Shown one piece after another: positions 21,961-33,367 of a stretch of DNA of 64,000 nt. The DNA is from Agrypnia vestita (Eukaryota; Arthropoda; Insecta; Trichoptera; Phryganeidae). The notes under the pieces were generated by a model. The model was not told the origin of the DNA and did not search any database. It saw only the letters and a program-made list of their open reading frames with translations. The DNA is taken from the NCBI GenBank assembly GCA_016648135.1, contig JADDOH010000304.1:1-64000 (forward strand). Reading direction: 5' to 3'. The translations under genes were made by a program, and so were the position numbers. Positions within the stretch are counted from its first letter, which is position 1. Each line of letters begins with the position of its first letter.

Positions 21961-23205
21961 GTTTTTTTCGGGGGCCGCGTGAGAAATGGACGGATCTTCC
22001 TGATGGATAGGCTACATTTTTTCTTACATTCAGCGCAATTTGTTTTAAACAACATTGGGGTTACGCAGCGTATTTATTTGTATTGACTCGGAGTATTTGT
22101 CACAGTTCAAAGGTGGAAGAAAAAAAGAGTTTTTCGCATGGTGGTAGATTGCTAATCAAGGAAAATCAGTGCTATGGATATTCTTTATTTTCTTTAAAAA
22201 ATAATAAGTAAATAATTAGTTGCTACATAGATTTCAACTATGATAAAATTACATAAAATCCCACTTGCCCTTGGTGAGTTACAACTATATTTAAAATATT
22301 GTAAAGATAATAATTTTAAATGTAAAAATATGTAGGTACAAACGTAAACGAATATTTTACAAGAAAGGCCTAAAATAATAATAATGTAACCAAACAATAT
22401 ATTATCCATTAAATCCTATTCAAAAATAATTTGCTATTTTAGATTAGTTTTATTAAATGTTTTTTGTGTAAATATGTATTCATTATCTTGATACGATGTG
22501 ATCTCTAATTGATAATTGGATTGGATCCCAAGGACATTCGCTTCTTCCACGTAGGTACTCTATTAGAGAAATATTTTGATTCACGTTCATTTTCAAAAAA
22601 TTAAAGCATCAGTAAAGCATCAATTGCAACCCTTCGCTTTTTTCATTCTATATAAAAAGAGTCGTTACTCTCTACACTCTACAACGAAATTTAAAGGACA
22701 GAGTATTTATTTCGATAAAGAGAGTTTACGAGTTTAGAGTAATAATTTATGAGGATCAAAATAATTTGTCTTTCTTAAAAAAAAGCCTACGCCACTCGTA
22801 CTTTGTTGTGTATTCTGCGAATTATCTAAAATTGCCCTAGGATCATTACCGCGCATCGTGAAGAATGTTCCAAGCTACTTGGCCGTGACCAATGCTGCTT
22901 GGCTTTATGTCATCATGTTTTCTCCTCAACTTTTTGGTCCTTTCCTTCTTTATCATTTCCAAGCAGATATCGGGCTACGGCTAAAAATATTTTGCTGCAG
23001 AAGTCGAGCCATTTCGTTACCGATAGTGAATTTACGTATAGGTGAAAGAGCGTACACTATATGTATGTCCTACTATAAAAATTGCTTTTTACTCACATAA
23101 ATAAGAATATACAATAAATCTGTGTTTTAATGTACACGTAAAAAATATGGAAGTACGTAAGGCTTGCAGAAATTATTAATATAATTCAACAATAAATAAT
23201 AATAA
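21961..23205. other. AT-rich DNA with one TATA-like site
   Basis: A TATATAAAAAGAG at about 22650 is followed by CTCTACACTCTACAAC. It looks like a TATA-type core promoter on plus but has no supported transcript. Otherwise nothing is recognised. Confidence 0.3.
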
Positions 23206-24015
23206 TAAATTACAAATCATAAATTTGCTCAGTCATGAGTCGAGGGCTCGCCCATGTTTGTATTTTAAAGCCACACCTCATACAAATATCATTGCGAAAT
23301 AATTTGATAGAATCGACCGAGTCCGACTCTTTCCATCTCTGTCGAACGATTAATCTCCTCTGACATTTAGACTTGATCCACACAATGCAAGTGATTGCAC
23401 TTACCACATACTTTTTGAGTATCTGAATCAAAGCTTCCATAGTGTATGTTTGGCGAATTTGCGACTAGATGGATTAAAAAAAACCTTTTGTCTGTGTGCC
23501 AGAGTTGTTGTAATTTTATTAGAAAGGTGTAGATAAGGCCTTTAGACAAATTCGCGTCACGACGAATGAGACGATAGCAGCTAGAACTCAAGCAACAGGA
23601 CAATATGTACACATTCTAACGGCAATTTGCATTCTGATCGTATCCATTGACTTACTGTCTTGATCCCTGCGACCCTTGCAAAATTTATTAAGCTGTGGCG
23701 TAGCTATTATATTATATGCAATAATTATTTGTTAAGTTGATAAACTATGGTGATTATTTATTATCCAAAAACACAAAAAACAGCCTTACATATGTATTAT
23801 ATTTAAAATGACCGTTAGGAAAATAACGTCCCTACTAATGTTAAAAATGAAGTTTGAAGGAAGAAACGAAAAAAATAGCCAGAAGATATGAACTGTCAAC
23901 GTTAAAATGGATCTAAAAAGCGTATCAACGTATCTTAAGAAAAGATTCTTAGACCAGTGTATTTGTCCGATTCCCACGTGAGAAGAAACCTGGACTCTGA
24001 ACACTTTTTTATCTC
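23206..24015. other. Unassigned sequence, possibly an old repeat
   Basis: Balanced composition with open stretches on minus at 23210-23440 and 23367-23612 that overlap in different frames. Neither matches a family I recognise. It could be a decayed element or a unique non-coding block. Confidence 0.25.
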
Positions 24016-24071
24016 AGAAACCCTAGGCGACAAAGCGTAGTCTAGAAACCCTAGGCGACAAAGCGTAGTCT
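24016..24071. repeat. 28-bp perfect tandem duplication
   Basis: AGAAACCCTAGGCGACAAAG plus CGTAGTCT occurs twice in direct succession at the edge of the LINE remnant. Confidence 0.95.
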
Positions 24072-24345
24072 AGAACGACGTATGCTGGGAATGAAATGAT
24101 CAAATCAAATCAGGTAAATAAAGAGACAGAAAAAGAAAAACATGTCTTTGTCAGTGCTAATAAGCGTAAATGGCAATGGATGAGATATAAACTAAGGTGA
24201 CCGATGAACAAAAAATATTCTCAATATACAGACGAAGTGACTAGTTGCATGGCAAAAATGGACAGATGAATGTTACAGAACCGTGGACACCCTTCAGCTG
24301 ATGGTGGATCAATACTGACTGAAGATAGTAACGACGATGATGATA
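24072..24345 (+). pseudogene. Decayed LINE reverse-transcriptase C-terminal region
   Basis: In shifting frames the plus strand reads ERRMLGMK..SNQIR and then RKWQWMRY. This corresponds to the ERRMLGIKLSDRIRN..LKWQWAGH landmark region that follows the RT domain in many lepidopteran non-LTR elements. Several stops and frameshifts are present. Confidence 0.6.
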
Positions 24346-24849
24346 AAGATGATTTTATATTTTAATAAGTATTTATCACCTTGTCAAAAGTTAAATGGCG
24401 AATAGAGAGGTGCTATCAATTCTGATTAGGCAGATAGGTGGTTCTAATTAACTTACCTTAATATCGTTTTTCGGCAGGGGTACGGTAGAAAGCAACAATC
24501 TTCGATCACCACTCTTAATCTCGTTCACTTTTATGCATAATCTAATACACACTCGTCATATGCCATCATTATCTGTTTATCATTATCGTAAGTCGTTTTC
24601 AGACGTCTTCGCGTTAACGTAGCCTCTCGCCCTTCTCCTTCTTTTTCTCTACCACGTTTTTTAAATGAAATTGTTTCCTATTACTAACGTCATCTGGTTT
24701 CGTATTCCAAAAAATATCAATGCGTGCTATATTCGATTTTTATACCGTTTCTAAAATGTGCTCATGTCAATTCTAAAGTGCTAAGATTTAAATAGCAGCA
24801 ACTTGTACAAACATTCTGAACAGTCAAAAAAAATATTACAAGTAGTAAA

Positions 24850-25220
24850 AAAAAATCGCAGGCCTCGTCACATCGGCATGCGACACTTGCAATACTAATC
24901 ATCCGCACCGCATGGCAGTTTACAATTTCGCTAGCCATTAGGGTGTGTAATCCTTATTTTACTAATGCTAGAGTCAATTGTCCGAAGTGGGTCCATTTCA
25001 TCAATGTCACCGAGATTGATTCGTCTCATCAGCGAGGCTGCACTCCTTTTGCAGTCTATTTACGTCCCGCTTCCCTCTTGCCAGTGGAAAGAGTAAAAAA
25101 TCAATAGTATGACGGACGACAGCTGCATGAATTAACCATATAAATGATACACATCTATCCAGCGATTTTGCAGCGTGACATCAGACACATAAACTCATTA
25201 CACATGTCACTTCAGAAGTA
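24850..25220. other. Mixed-composition unique DNA
   Basis: Slightly GC-richer than its surroundings, with words such as GGCATGCGACACTTGC. It may be a weak regulatory block. No gene is seen between 24346 and 25700; the short open frame at 25229 is AT-composition noise. Confidence 0.25.
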
Positions 25221-25700
25221 CCTGATCAATGATGCATGTTATTTGTGTCACAAATGTCTATAATGTATGTTTTAAAAGCATTTTTTTATATTGTCTATCA
25301 CGGTTAATATTTTTTCAGAATCATGACTATAGCAAAATATATTACATAAACACCTATGCTGGAGAAAACTACATTGTTTTATTACCTTACCGAGGATCGA
25401 TTCCGAAGCTAGTGCCATGCTCACTGGATTACGAGGACTATTACATTATTATTACATTTTATCTAAATATCTTATATACAAAACTCTAATAACTTTCCGT
25501 GTTTCATACGTAAGAAAATTGATGCATTTCATTAGATTAACGTGGATTTTGTGGATATTTTGCGTAATGGTCATTTTGTTTTGAAGGCACATCTTTGGAA
25601 GTGGTAACAATCAAATTATTGTCAGAAATTTGAAAAATTTGGAAAACTAATATATCTGACAGAGATTATTTTAGGCAGAAAATTATTAATTAATTAATTA

Positions 25701-25946
25701 GGATAAATTATAGAAGTCTCACAGGGACGAAGCTATTTATATAGCAGAAACGTGTATGGAAGCCTTTTATACGATGGCTCAGGGCTTACAACCTGTATGA
25801 GCCAGCTAAGTGATCACTCTACACAATGCAACGATTAACAATTCCATCGTAAGAACATCCGCACATTATCACTATTCTAAGTCAAAGAATCTTTCGTTTA
25901 TTTCAATGGTTTATGCCAGAGAAATCTGTAGTTTTCTCTCATTAAG
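25701..25946. mobile_element. Long-TIR MITE family D, partial copy
   Basis: It begins GGATAAATTATAGAAGTCTC and carries GACGAAGCTATTTATAT, TTTTATACGATGGC, AGGGCTTACAACCT and AGTGATCACTCTACACAATG. All are found in the complete inverted-repeat element at 53105-53574. The right arm is missing or decayed. Confidence 0.75.
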
Positions 25947-26440
25947 TATTTAGTATATATATTTTTCGCAAATGGTAATGATACCTCTATATATGGTTAG
26001 TATTTTATCAAACAATGTGTTTTGTTTTTATTAATAATAATAATGTTACCACAACATTATTTTTCTATTACTAACGAAATTGGAAAAAAAGTATTTAATC
26101 AAAAATTATTAATGGAAAAATAAAAAAATAATCAATAACTGTATTATAATCGTACAAAAAGTAATATGCATTGTTTACAAGTCGAACCATAAAATAAAAT
26201 ACCTACATTATCTAAATTCAGTAAAAAATATCTTCAAGGATATGATATTTATGTACATTAAATTGTATATATATGAGTTTTAAATTCGTCGTAGATCTAC
26301 GATACTTTAGTGGAATCTAGAATGTAAGAAAAAATAATCGTTAAAATCTTTTAACTATATTAGTCTTATATCCGCGATAAATAAAAATCGAATTAGCGTC
26401 TGCATCATTAATACATTAAAATTTTAAAAACACCTCCAAG
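25947..26440. other. AT-rich DNA, nothing recognised
   Basis: AT-rich unique sequence without genes or clear repeats. Confidence 0.4.
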
Positions 26441-26930
26441 ATAGATACGATCTCCGTTCACTCGCGGCTCGGCGGCCTCTCGGAGAAACACACGAATGTT
26501 CTCAATTGCATCACGGCTCCAGCCGAAGATCAAATCACCCGCACAATTACCGGAGCGCACCGCGGCTCACGGTATGACGCGGCCGCGAGACAGATCGGCC
26601 GCTGAGCGCCATATCTGGCTGATCATGGACCATCAATTCGACACGTTCGGCTGTTCGAGACGTTTCCACCGAAGCCGTAATGGTCGCCGGGACTAAAACG
26701 ATAAGTGCGAAACACTGTAGCGGAGAACATTCTGAAGAAAAGCACCAGTCGGCCAAATGGGACGACGCGGTCTGAGGGCCGTCATAACTTTTATGTCTGC
26801 GGCTAACGCGGAGACGATTTTGTGTGCTGGACGCGATAATGACGCGACCTAATAATAAAACCATCGGAACTCGGTGGATTCGGCCAATACGCAATATCAA
26901 AAGAGAAAACACCACAGCGGAAGCACTATC
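26441..26930. promoter_or_regulatory. GC-rich unique block, candidate cis-regulatory element
   Basis: It starts abruptly in AT-rich DNA with CTCGCGGCTCGGCGGCCTCT. It has long open frames on both strands, which suggests base composition and not coding. It is the most sharply bounded of the mid-window blocks. Confidence 0.4.
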
Positions 26931-27321
26931 GAACTATCTACAAAAATGTATTATTGTTATGAGCTGGAAATCAAAGGACGTGCAAAAACAATAACTAAAT
27001 ACTTGCATATATTAGTTGTATAGTTAAAAGTTTGTTCAAGTAATATTTAGCGCATAGTTAGATATGTCGAGTAGCAAAGGCAACAGTGTAAAAAAAAGTA
27101 ATGCTGTCTTCGAGGATTATTAATTAAGAATGTACTGAATTCGAGATTTTATAGAAAATATAGCCTATAAATTTATAGGAATCATGATTTTGGACAAAAA
27201 AAGTATTTTTTGTTTACATAACAATTTTATATTTGAATATTTTGAAAAATTAAAATCTAATAGCCTGTTACACTAGTATTTTACCGTAAATATTATAGCA
27301 GGGAGTGCTTTTTCGGTTCAA

Positions 27322-27364
<43 letters not shown>

Positions 27365-27509
27365 GAGTATAATATTTATTAGTAGTGTAAAAAAATTTAC
27401 TAATATATGGATTTTTATGAGGTTTATTGTACAAATTCTTTCCTTTTCGTGGAACCAGGGCTTTGTTTTTGCACAAAATGGTGGATACGATGCAAAAAAT
27501 GGTGGACAA
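26931..27509. repeat. AT-rich DNA with TA microsatellite
   Basis: About 18 TA units at 27326-27361. The short frames on either strand around it are noise. GGTGGATACGATGCAAAAAA/ATGGTGGACAAAAC looks like a short local duplication at 27480-27512. Confidence 0.7.
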
Positions 27510-27586
27510 AACAGTGTGACGTTCTATTCTCTCTGTCCATTTCTGCGGTGAAACGGCGTGACACTTGGTTAGTTAGTTAGTTAAGA
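27510..27586 (+). mobile_element. LINE-I 3'-end fragment
   Basis: GACGTTCTATTCTCTCTGTC...GAAACGGCGTGACACTTGGT followed by TTAGTTAGTTAG corresponds to the last 60 bases and tetranucleotide tail of the copy at 29640. It is extremely 5'-truncated. Confidence 0.7.
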
Positions 27587-28204
27587 AAATACCTGCTTAA
27601 TATACTTACAATTTTAATTTGACAGCATACTGAATCTCAAAATTAGAAAGAACATCTGGGGAGTTAATCATTTTGTGTATCCTGCTTCGATAGTAGACAC
27701 ATTCAACAAGCACACACTCTAAAATTCTAACAATTTGTTAATTGCTTAACAATTGATTAATAACTTCAAGCTACTTGCGCCTTTGAGGTAAAATTTTTAC
27801 GAAAATGGCACGATATAAATTAACCATTTTTATTATTATTATGTGAAATTATATTTTATTACTAAAATTTCAATTAGCGCTAACCTATAGTTGTCCTTGA
27901 CTATAATGTTGCAAGCAAGTTACATATATGTATTTTATTTAAGACGCATTTATTGCTATTTAGATTAAATCTTAATATGTGTAGTCGTATCAATCAAAAC
28001 TGGTTGATTCGAGTGAGTTAAACATCCAAACGACAGTAAACAGACTTATGACATTACATTAAAGTAAAAAAACAGATGGTTTTAAATTATAAGATAATAT
28101 AAAAATTTCCAACATCAAATCATGCAAGTTGATCTATCATTCGTTGAAATTTTAATGTCACAACTGACCATGAAGCCCAATTACTATATCGAAACTAACT
28201 AAAT
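27587..28204. other. AT-rich DNA, nothing recognised
   Basis: No gene, tRNA-like box or inverted repeat seen. Confidence 0.4.
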
Positions 28205-28360
28205 ATCACGCTGTTTCCCTGCACGATTACGCAGAGAGGATAAAATTCCACACCCTTCTATCCCGACACACCACTTTTGCTTTAACCACATTCGTACATC
28301 TTCAAATGCACGCTCTTTCATTGTTGAAGCTTTTAAAGGGACACTACTCCAGTATAGTGG
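28205..28360 (-). mobile_element. LINE-I fragment, decayed
   Basis: GTTTCCCTGCACGATTACGC..., then CACACCACTTTTGCTTTAAC, then CATTGTTGAAGCTTTTAAAG parallels, on the minus strand, the last third of the LINE-I frame (as also at 48025-48330). It abuts a SINE. Confidence 0.6.
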
Positions 28361-28370
28361 TTTACCTGAA

Positions 28371-28466
28371 CCCAAGCTTGAGAAAATCTCATAGATGTAC
28401 TGACCTCACCGGATTCGAACCCGGAACCCTCGGTATGAGAAGCCAGTATCGTGCCTAACCATGGTT
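28371..28466 (-). mobile_element. tRNA-derived SINE, type A
   Basis: On the minus strand: 'GTTAGGCACGATACTGGCTT' (A-box side), 'GGGTTCCGGGTTCGAATCCG' (B-box), 'GTGAGGTCAGTACATC' and the tail 'GAGATTTTCTCAAGCTTGGG'. It matches the copies at 50766, 53769 and 55951. Confidence 0.8.
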
Positions 28467-29639
28467 TAATTTATATAAATGAATATTTATATTTGTTGTT
28501 ATATTTTGATAAGTAGGTTACAAAATCTAATTAAAATGGCAATAATTGTGATGGATATAACAATAATTTAATTCCGGCGTACCCAACTTGGGTGTGCAAG
28601 ACCTGATTCGCCATATAAGTAGGTATACATTTTATATAACAATTATACATGTGAGAAGGGAATTATATATAGAGAAAAAACGAGCGAGCCTTACAGTAGT
28701 CGCATATGATGTGTAACATTTGACATCTCACAATTAAAAATATCATCAAAGAAATTAACATCAAAATTTAAAAAAGCCTATATATTTATTAATACCTATA
28801 TTATTAATACCTATATTATTAATACCTATATATTTATTAATTAGTAAATACAAGGAAAGAAAATGTACGTGCATTTATTTATTATTGAATTTCGCCGGAC
28901 TAGGTAGGTACCGTATATCTACATACGCATTTTTATTTAGAAACGTGATTGGTCAATTATATATTTTTATTTATTTTCATAGATGGCGGTAGTGTGCCGC
29001 TATACATATTGTATGAAAACCTTGAATAAATATTTGAAAATAATCACATAAATTACGTAAAATTTGAGAATGTGAATCATTAAGGGTAGTTAATGTTTAT
29101 ATTTAATGTAAAAAAAAAAAATATTTTTTGGATAGTTTCGAAGACATACATAAGCCAAAATATATCAAAGTCACCACATCCACAGCCTTGACACCAGCCA
29201 CGTAACATATATACAAAATGACAAACATTGACTGGTAGTGTGCGTCTTCGCTGTGGTGGTACTTACTGGACATTGATTTGTTTATAAACGAAAAAAAATA
29301 TCCATCGCGCGCGCTCATTTGTCACGCATGCATACTTGAAAAAAATCTTAATAAACAAGTCACGCTTTGTTAAAAAATGATGTTCTTACTCGAAGAGATT
29401 CGGTTTGGAATGATATTTTGAAAAATTAAAAAAAGTTACGTCAATTATAAAAAAATACGCTTTGTTTAAATATAAATATTTACTTTAAATACATTACAAT
29501 TGTATCATAAAAATAAGCCCGGGTAGACAAACTTTCGCTGTGCTCCAGTTTCCTCGCCTAACGAAGGGGTTTAGTTCAACCCTGTATAATTGTATACTCT
29601 GCTAAAAAAACGACATTTTAAGAATATTTGACTCGTTTG
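28467..29639. repeat. AT-rich DNA with a 15-bp minisatellite
   Basis: TTATTAATACCTATA is repeated three times at 28786-28830. A 'ATAGATGGCGGTAGTGTGCC' phrase at 28980 and a 'GTGCTCCAGTTTCCTCG' phrase near 29538 may be repeat debris. No gene recognised. Confidence 0.6.
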
Positions 29640-30157
29640 AGCGAAGGAAGAGTATACTGAAATTGCAACTCCGACACTAATGTATGGAAGTGAAGCCTGG
29701 AGCTGGCAGAAGAGGAACGAAAGTAGATTGAATGCAGTGGAGATGAGGTCCCTTAGACGTATGTGTGGTAAATCCATGTATGATAGAGTAAAGAATGAAG
29801 ATATTAGGAATGAATGTAAAGCTGATCGTAGCATAATACAGAGAATAAAAATAGGGTCGCTCAGGTGGTTTGGGCATGTTGAGCGAATGAATGAGGAAAG
29901 AATGGTAAGAAAGATATATGATGCAAGTGTTGACGGCGCCAGAAAAAGAGGGCGACCACGGAAGACGTGGCATGACCAGATTAACCAGATACTGGAAGAT
30001 GGTCCTGTTAGAAGTCTGAACAACCGTCGAGCTTGCATGCGAAGATGTATGAATGTAGACGAAGCGAAAGTTGTATGTCAGGACAGAAGAGTATGGCGCT
30101 CTATCCTCTCTGCCTACCCCCTCGGGGAAACGGCGTGATGGTAAGTAAGTAAGTAAG
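29640..30157 (+). mobile_element. LINE-I: 5'-truncated non-LTR retrotransposon, ORF2 C-terminal part
   Basis: An open frame runs from about 29650 to the TGA ending at 30138. It begins TLMYGSEAWSWQ (the YGxExW motif that follows the RT domain) and continues SLRRMCGKSMYDRVKNEDIR, LRWFGHVERM, GRPRKTWHDQINQILEDGP and RRVWRSILSAYP. It ends in a GTAA tetranucleotide array (30140-30157). The RT and endonuclease domains are missing because of 5' truncation, normal for target-primed insertion. The frame is uninterrupted and the copy at 54712 is almost identical, so both are recent. The frame upstream has a stop at about 29637. Confidence 0.9.
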
Positions 30158-30747
30158 CAACTCTTTTTGCATTTCGTTAAACCTGTAAACGCAACGCAAC
30201 GTTTGATAATTATTACGTTAAAAATTTTTTTCGCCATACACGGTGGCACACCCTAGTGCACCGCGCGGGCACCGTAGAAAAGCGCCGACACGGTGTTTCG
30301 CCAATCTCCCGTCTATTATGATATTCCGCAGCGGCTCTGAAAGCCCTCGAAAGCTTTATTGTTTGGCCGGCCGGATGATCGTGATTTCCTACCGATTTAC
30401 GAGCGACCGGCCGCGATAGAGCCCGCCGGTACCTGTTACGGCCGCGGCCACTTGTACTTTGCGCCCGGCACGCGGAATTATTGCGCAATGTTGTTCATTT
30501 GCACCATCAAAGCGCACACATCTGGGCGAGGCGAAAGTAGCAATTTACCGCGGGAAATACCGACCGACGGTGATATGAATCGCTCCTGATTTAAAGAAAT
30601 TAATAGATTTATCTCCACATACCTAGATAGCAGTCTATAATCTAATAGAAACGAGGGCGAGTTTGTTTTCCTTCACTTATCAAGCTCTATAGTATTAATA
30701 ATCCAATTAAATGTTATTTTTCGCGACCTTAAAGATTATATACAACT
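30158..30747. promoter_or_regulatory. GC-rich unique block (core 30240-30590), candidate cis-regulatory element
   Basis: CCGGCCGGATGATCG, CGAGCGACCGGCCGCG and TACCTGTTACGGCCGCGG lie in non-repetitive DNA between a recent LINE and AT-rich sequence. Open frames on both strands carry no protein-like signal. Confidence 0.35.
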
Positions 30748-30870
30748 AGCTGCAGCCCGTCAACAATAACGTAGGTACTTTTACTATATATTTTGGCCGC
30801 GAGTAGCTGTGAGGATGGCGCCATCTGGCGTGGCGGCTTGGTAGCTTTAGTGATGGACATTATTAATTAA
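30748..30870 (+). mobile_element. Fragment related to dispersed element H
   Basis: ACAACTAGCTGCAGCCCGTC, then GGATGGCGCCATCTGGCGTGG. The CTAG..CCCGTC start parallels the elements at 19030 and 61470, but the rest has diverged. Confidence 0.35.
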
Positions 30871-31009
30871 TTTTATTACTTATTTATTATAATTTATTGC
30901 TTATTATCAATTTATTGTAAAAGTGTATTGTGTAATTATGTCGTATTTAAAATATTCATTGTAATTATTTATTTTTCAAAAAATTTACAAAATGTTCTTA
31001 TTTTGTACT

Positions 31010-31426
31010 CCGATGTCACTTTAGGACCATCTATTAGGATCATTAATGACATGCTAATGGTCTTTTTAATAACGATAAAATAAAAATAGAATAAAAAAGA
31101 AATAAAAATATATAAAATAAAAATAATAAAATAATAATAATAATAATAATAAAGAAATGATTAAGATTATATATATTATATATATATATAGATATCAATA
31201 CAAATATATATATATTATATAATATATTGTAATCCGATGTCACTTTAGGGACATCTATTAGGATCATTAAGACATGCTAATGGTCTTTTTAATAACGATA
31301 AATAAAAATAGAATAAAAAAGAAATAAAAAGATATAAAATAAAAATAATAAAAGAATAATAAGAAATAATAATAAAGAAAGATTAAAATATATATATAGT
31401 ATATATAATATATATTATATATTAGC

Positions 31427-31458
<32 letters not shown>

Positions 31459-31460
31459 TT
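31010..31460. repeat. 224-bp tandem duplication of a dispersed repeat
   Basis: Both units start CCGATGTCACTTTAGG, continue ATCTATTAGGATCATTAA and GACATGCTAATGGTC, and then pass into AATAAAAAT tracts and TA arrays. Unit starts are at 31010 and 31234. A single related copy on the opposite strand lies at 57125-57240. Confidence 0.85.
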
Positions 31461-31599
31461 GGAATTAAAAATAAAAATAAAAATAAAATAAAACAAGAAT
31501 AAAATTAAAATGATATAAAATTTCCGCTCGTTATCCTATTATTTCCATGATCTACATATATCACGAACTATGAAAAATATAATATGACTAACTTTATGA
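31461..31599. other. AT-rich DNA, nothing recognised
   Basis: Low-complexity AAAATAAAA tract, then unique AT-rich DNA. Confidence 0.4.
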
Positions 31600-31672
31600 T
31601 ATCTGGAGACGAGTGAAACCCCCACTGCACTGGCTCAATAGGCGAGTACCTTAACAACTAGACCAATAAGCA
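31600..31672 (-). mobile_element. tRNA-like SINE head, type B
   Basis: On the minus strand: TGTGCTTATTGGTCTAGTTG, then TTAAGGTACTCGCC and a degraded B-box ending in GGTTTCACTCGTCTCC. The normal tail is absent; a tail-type sequence on the other strand starts at 31755. Confidence 0.55.
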
Positions 31673-31749
31673 CATCAAGATTAAGTTATCGCCATGAAGG
31701 TGCGTATTTGTAACTACTCTGTAGTCGTTGCTATTCCTGACAAAATAAT

Positions 31750-32012
31750 ATTTTTTTCATGACACAAGCGTTTGGCTTAGTTTGGTATTGTTGGTGAAGA
31801 GTATTGATTTGATTTGACAAGTATTCCTCATACCCAATACTATTTTATTTAAAAAAAAAATTCTCATACCCAATACTATTTTATTTAAAAAAAATATTTT
31901 CATAACACAAGCGTTTGGCTTAGTTTGGTATTGTTGATGAACAGTATTGATTTGATTTGACAAGTATTCCTCATACCCAATACTATCTTATTTAAAAAAA
32001 AAAAAATCTGAA
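31750..32012 (+). repeat. Duplicated SINE type-B tail
   Basis: ACACAAGCGTTTGGCTTAGT, TTGGTATTGTTG and GATTTGATTTGACAAG followed by CCTCATACCCAATACTAT occur twice, about 155 bases apart. An extra copy of CTCATACCCAATACTATTTT lies between them. The tail phrase ACAAGCGTTTAGCTTAGTTT is the one in the SINE at 60293. Confidence 0.8.
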
Positions 32013-32424
32013 ACAAAAAACCTTTTTTTATAGAAAATATTATATACACTTTAAAATGTTAAAATTCATGATAAGCGTCATAAAAGTTTGCATTTTTACA
32101 TGCTTTTATTAAATTGTTTTAAATTATTATTTTTACTATTATTACGTGCTTTTATTTTACTTTCTTATTCTGTCGATTGTGGTGGAAACTTTTAATTATT
32201 TTTACCAACTTCCCGATTATCTAGAGTTCTGAAACTTTTAACATTTACGTAAAGTTGGTGAATATGCATTATTTAATTATTTTGACATAATACTCACGTC
32301 ACTAATAATAATTACGAATGATTGCAAAGAAATCTTCTAAAAGCATCTCTTCAATTTTTTGTATTTACTTGTTTTCAATATTTATGACTTATGTTTCCCA
32401 AAGTGTAAATAATATTTTCTAATC
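32013..32424. other. AT-rich DNA, nothing recognised
   Basis: Nothing recognisable apart from possible left-arm debris of the element that ends at 32490. Confidence 0.35.
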
Positions 32425-32490
32425 CAAATTGAATGAAGAAGACTCCTCCAGCGTTTTTCCAACTAGCTACGGGATAGCCTGTGTACAGAG
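32425..32490. mobile_element. End fragment of MITE family G
   Basis: CAAATTGAATGAAGAAGACT, then CTAGCTACGGGATAGCC, is close to the right terminal repeat of the element at 48424-48930. The rest of this copy is missing. Confidence 0.5.
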
Positions 32491-32946
32491 TGTAACAGAA
32501 CTAGTCCCGTCTTAATTATGAGTCGAAAATGTTCGTGCAACCATGACCTAATATATCAATAGTTAAGGAGTTATGCAATATCAAAATTTGCATTTTTTTC
32601 TACTCTTTCTGAAATGTTTTATTATTATTATTATTACAGTAACTTATATTGATTATGAAAAATTCATTCGTTACAATATGAGTTAAATAAAATTATAAAA
32701 AATAAAAACCCTGCAGAAATTTGAATTTGAATAACTTTTTACGTTCGATAAAGTTACTGTAATTAAATTTCAACATTTTAAATAAAATAAGTGAGAAATA
32801 TTGAAATAAAAATGCAAACCTTCATGTCGCATATCTCCATAACTACGGATTGATTGAGGTCATGGTTGCTTGAATATTTTCAACTCATAATCAATGCAGG
32901 AATTCACCTGTAAAGTATTGTGGACTATCTTTGTTACACCCTATAT
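32491..32946. mobile_element. MITE family F with long terminal inverted repeats
   Basis: The left arm has AGAGTGTAACAGAACTAG, TTAATTATGAGTCGAAAATG and CAACCATGACCTAATATATC. The right arm mirrors it with GATTGATTGAGGTCATGGTTG, ATATTTTCAACTCATAATCA and TTTGTTACACCCTAT. The arms are about 90 bases or longer, with an AT-rich centre and no coding capacity. The right end is where the hAT element at 32947 has landed. Confidence 0.75.
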
Positions 32947-33359
32947 CAGTGATAGCTAACCTTTTTGAGAAGTGGATCAAATTTTGTACATTATTTTTTT
33001 AATACTAACTCGTGGGTCACTAAAGCATCACTTGGGAATAGGGAGGGGAGGATGGTTAAAAACTACTGTTTTTTGGTTCTCACTTTGAGTCGTACACAAT
33101 TCTCGAAAAAAAATTAAACATGATGTTTTACGTACCACGTACGTCATATACACAATAGAAAATCAACTAGTCAATGTCTATTTGGAAATATTTTTTTATA
33201 AATTCGATATACATATTATATACTTTATTTCTTTAATATTTTTGACTGTCCGTTCTCTCTTTAATATAAAAAATAAATTATAATAATCAACATTCGTGTC
33301 ATTTAAAAAGCCTACGTGGGTCAGTATCTGACCCCAGGGTCATAGGTGCGCCATCACTG
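32947..33359. mobile_element. Non-autonomous hAT element with perfect 8-bp target duplication
   Basis: The left end CAGTGATAGCTAACC and right end GGTGCGCCATCACTG form imperfect terminal inverted repeats (CAGTGATGGC-type). CCCTATAT lies immediately outside both ends (32939-32946 and 33360-33367), the 8-bp duplication that hAT transposases make. At 413 bp with no frame, it was mobilised in trans. Confidence 0.9.
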
Positions 33360-33367
33360 CCCTATAT

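Noticed and set aside
22648..22700. TATA-box promoter for a small plus-strand gene
   Set aside because: TATA-like words are expected in AT-rich DNA and no supported exon follows.
29571..30249. 155- and 190-codon minus frames
   Set aside because: Antisense of the LINE-I frame.
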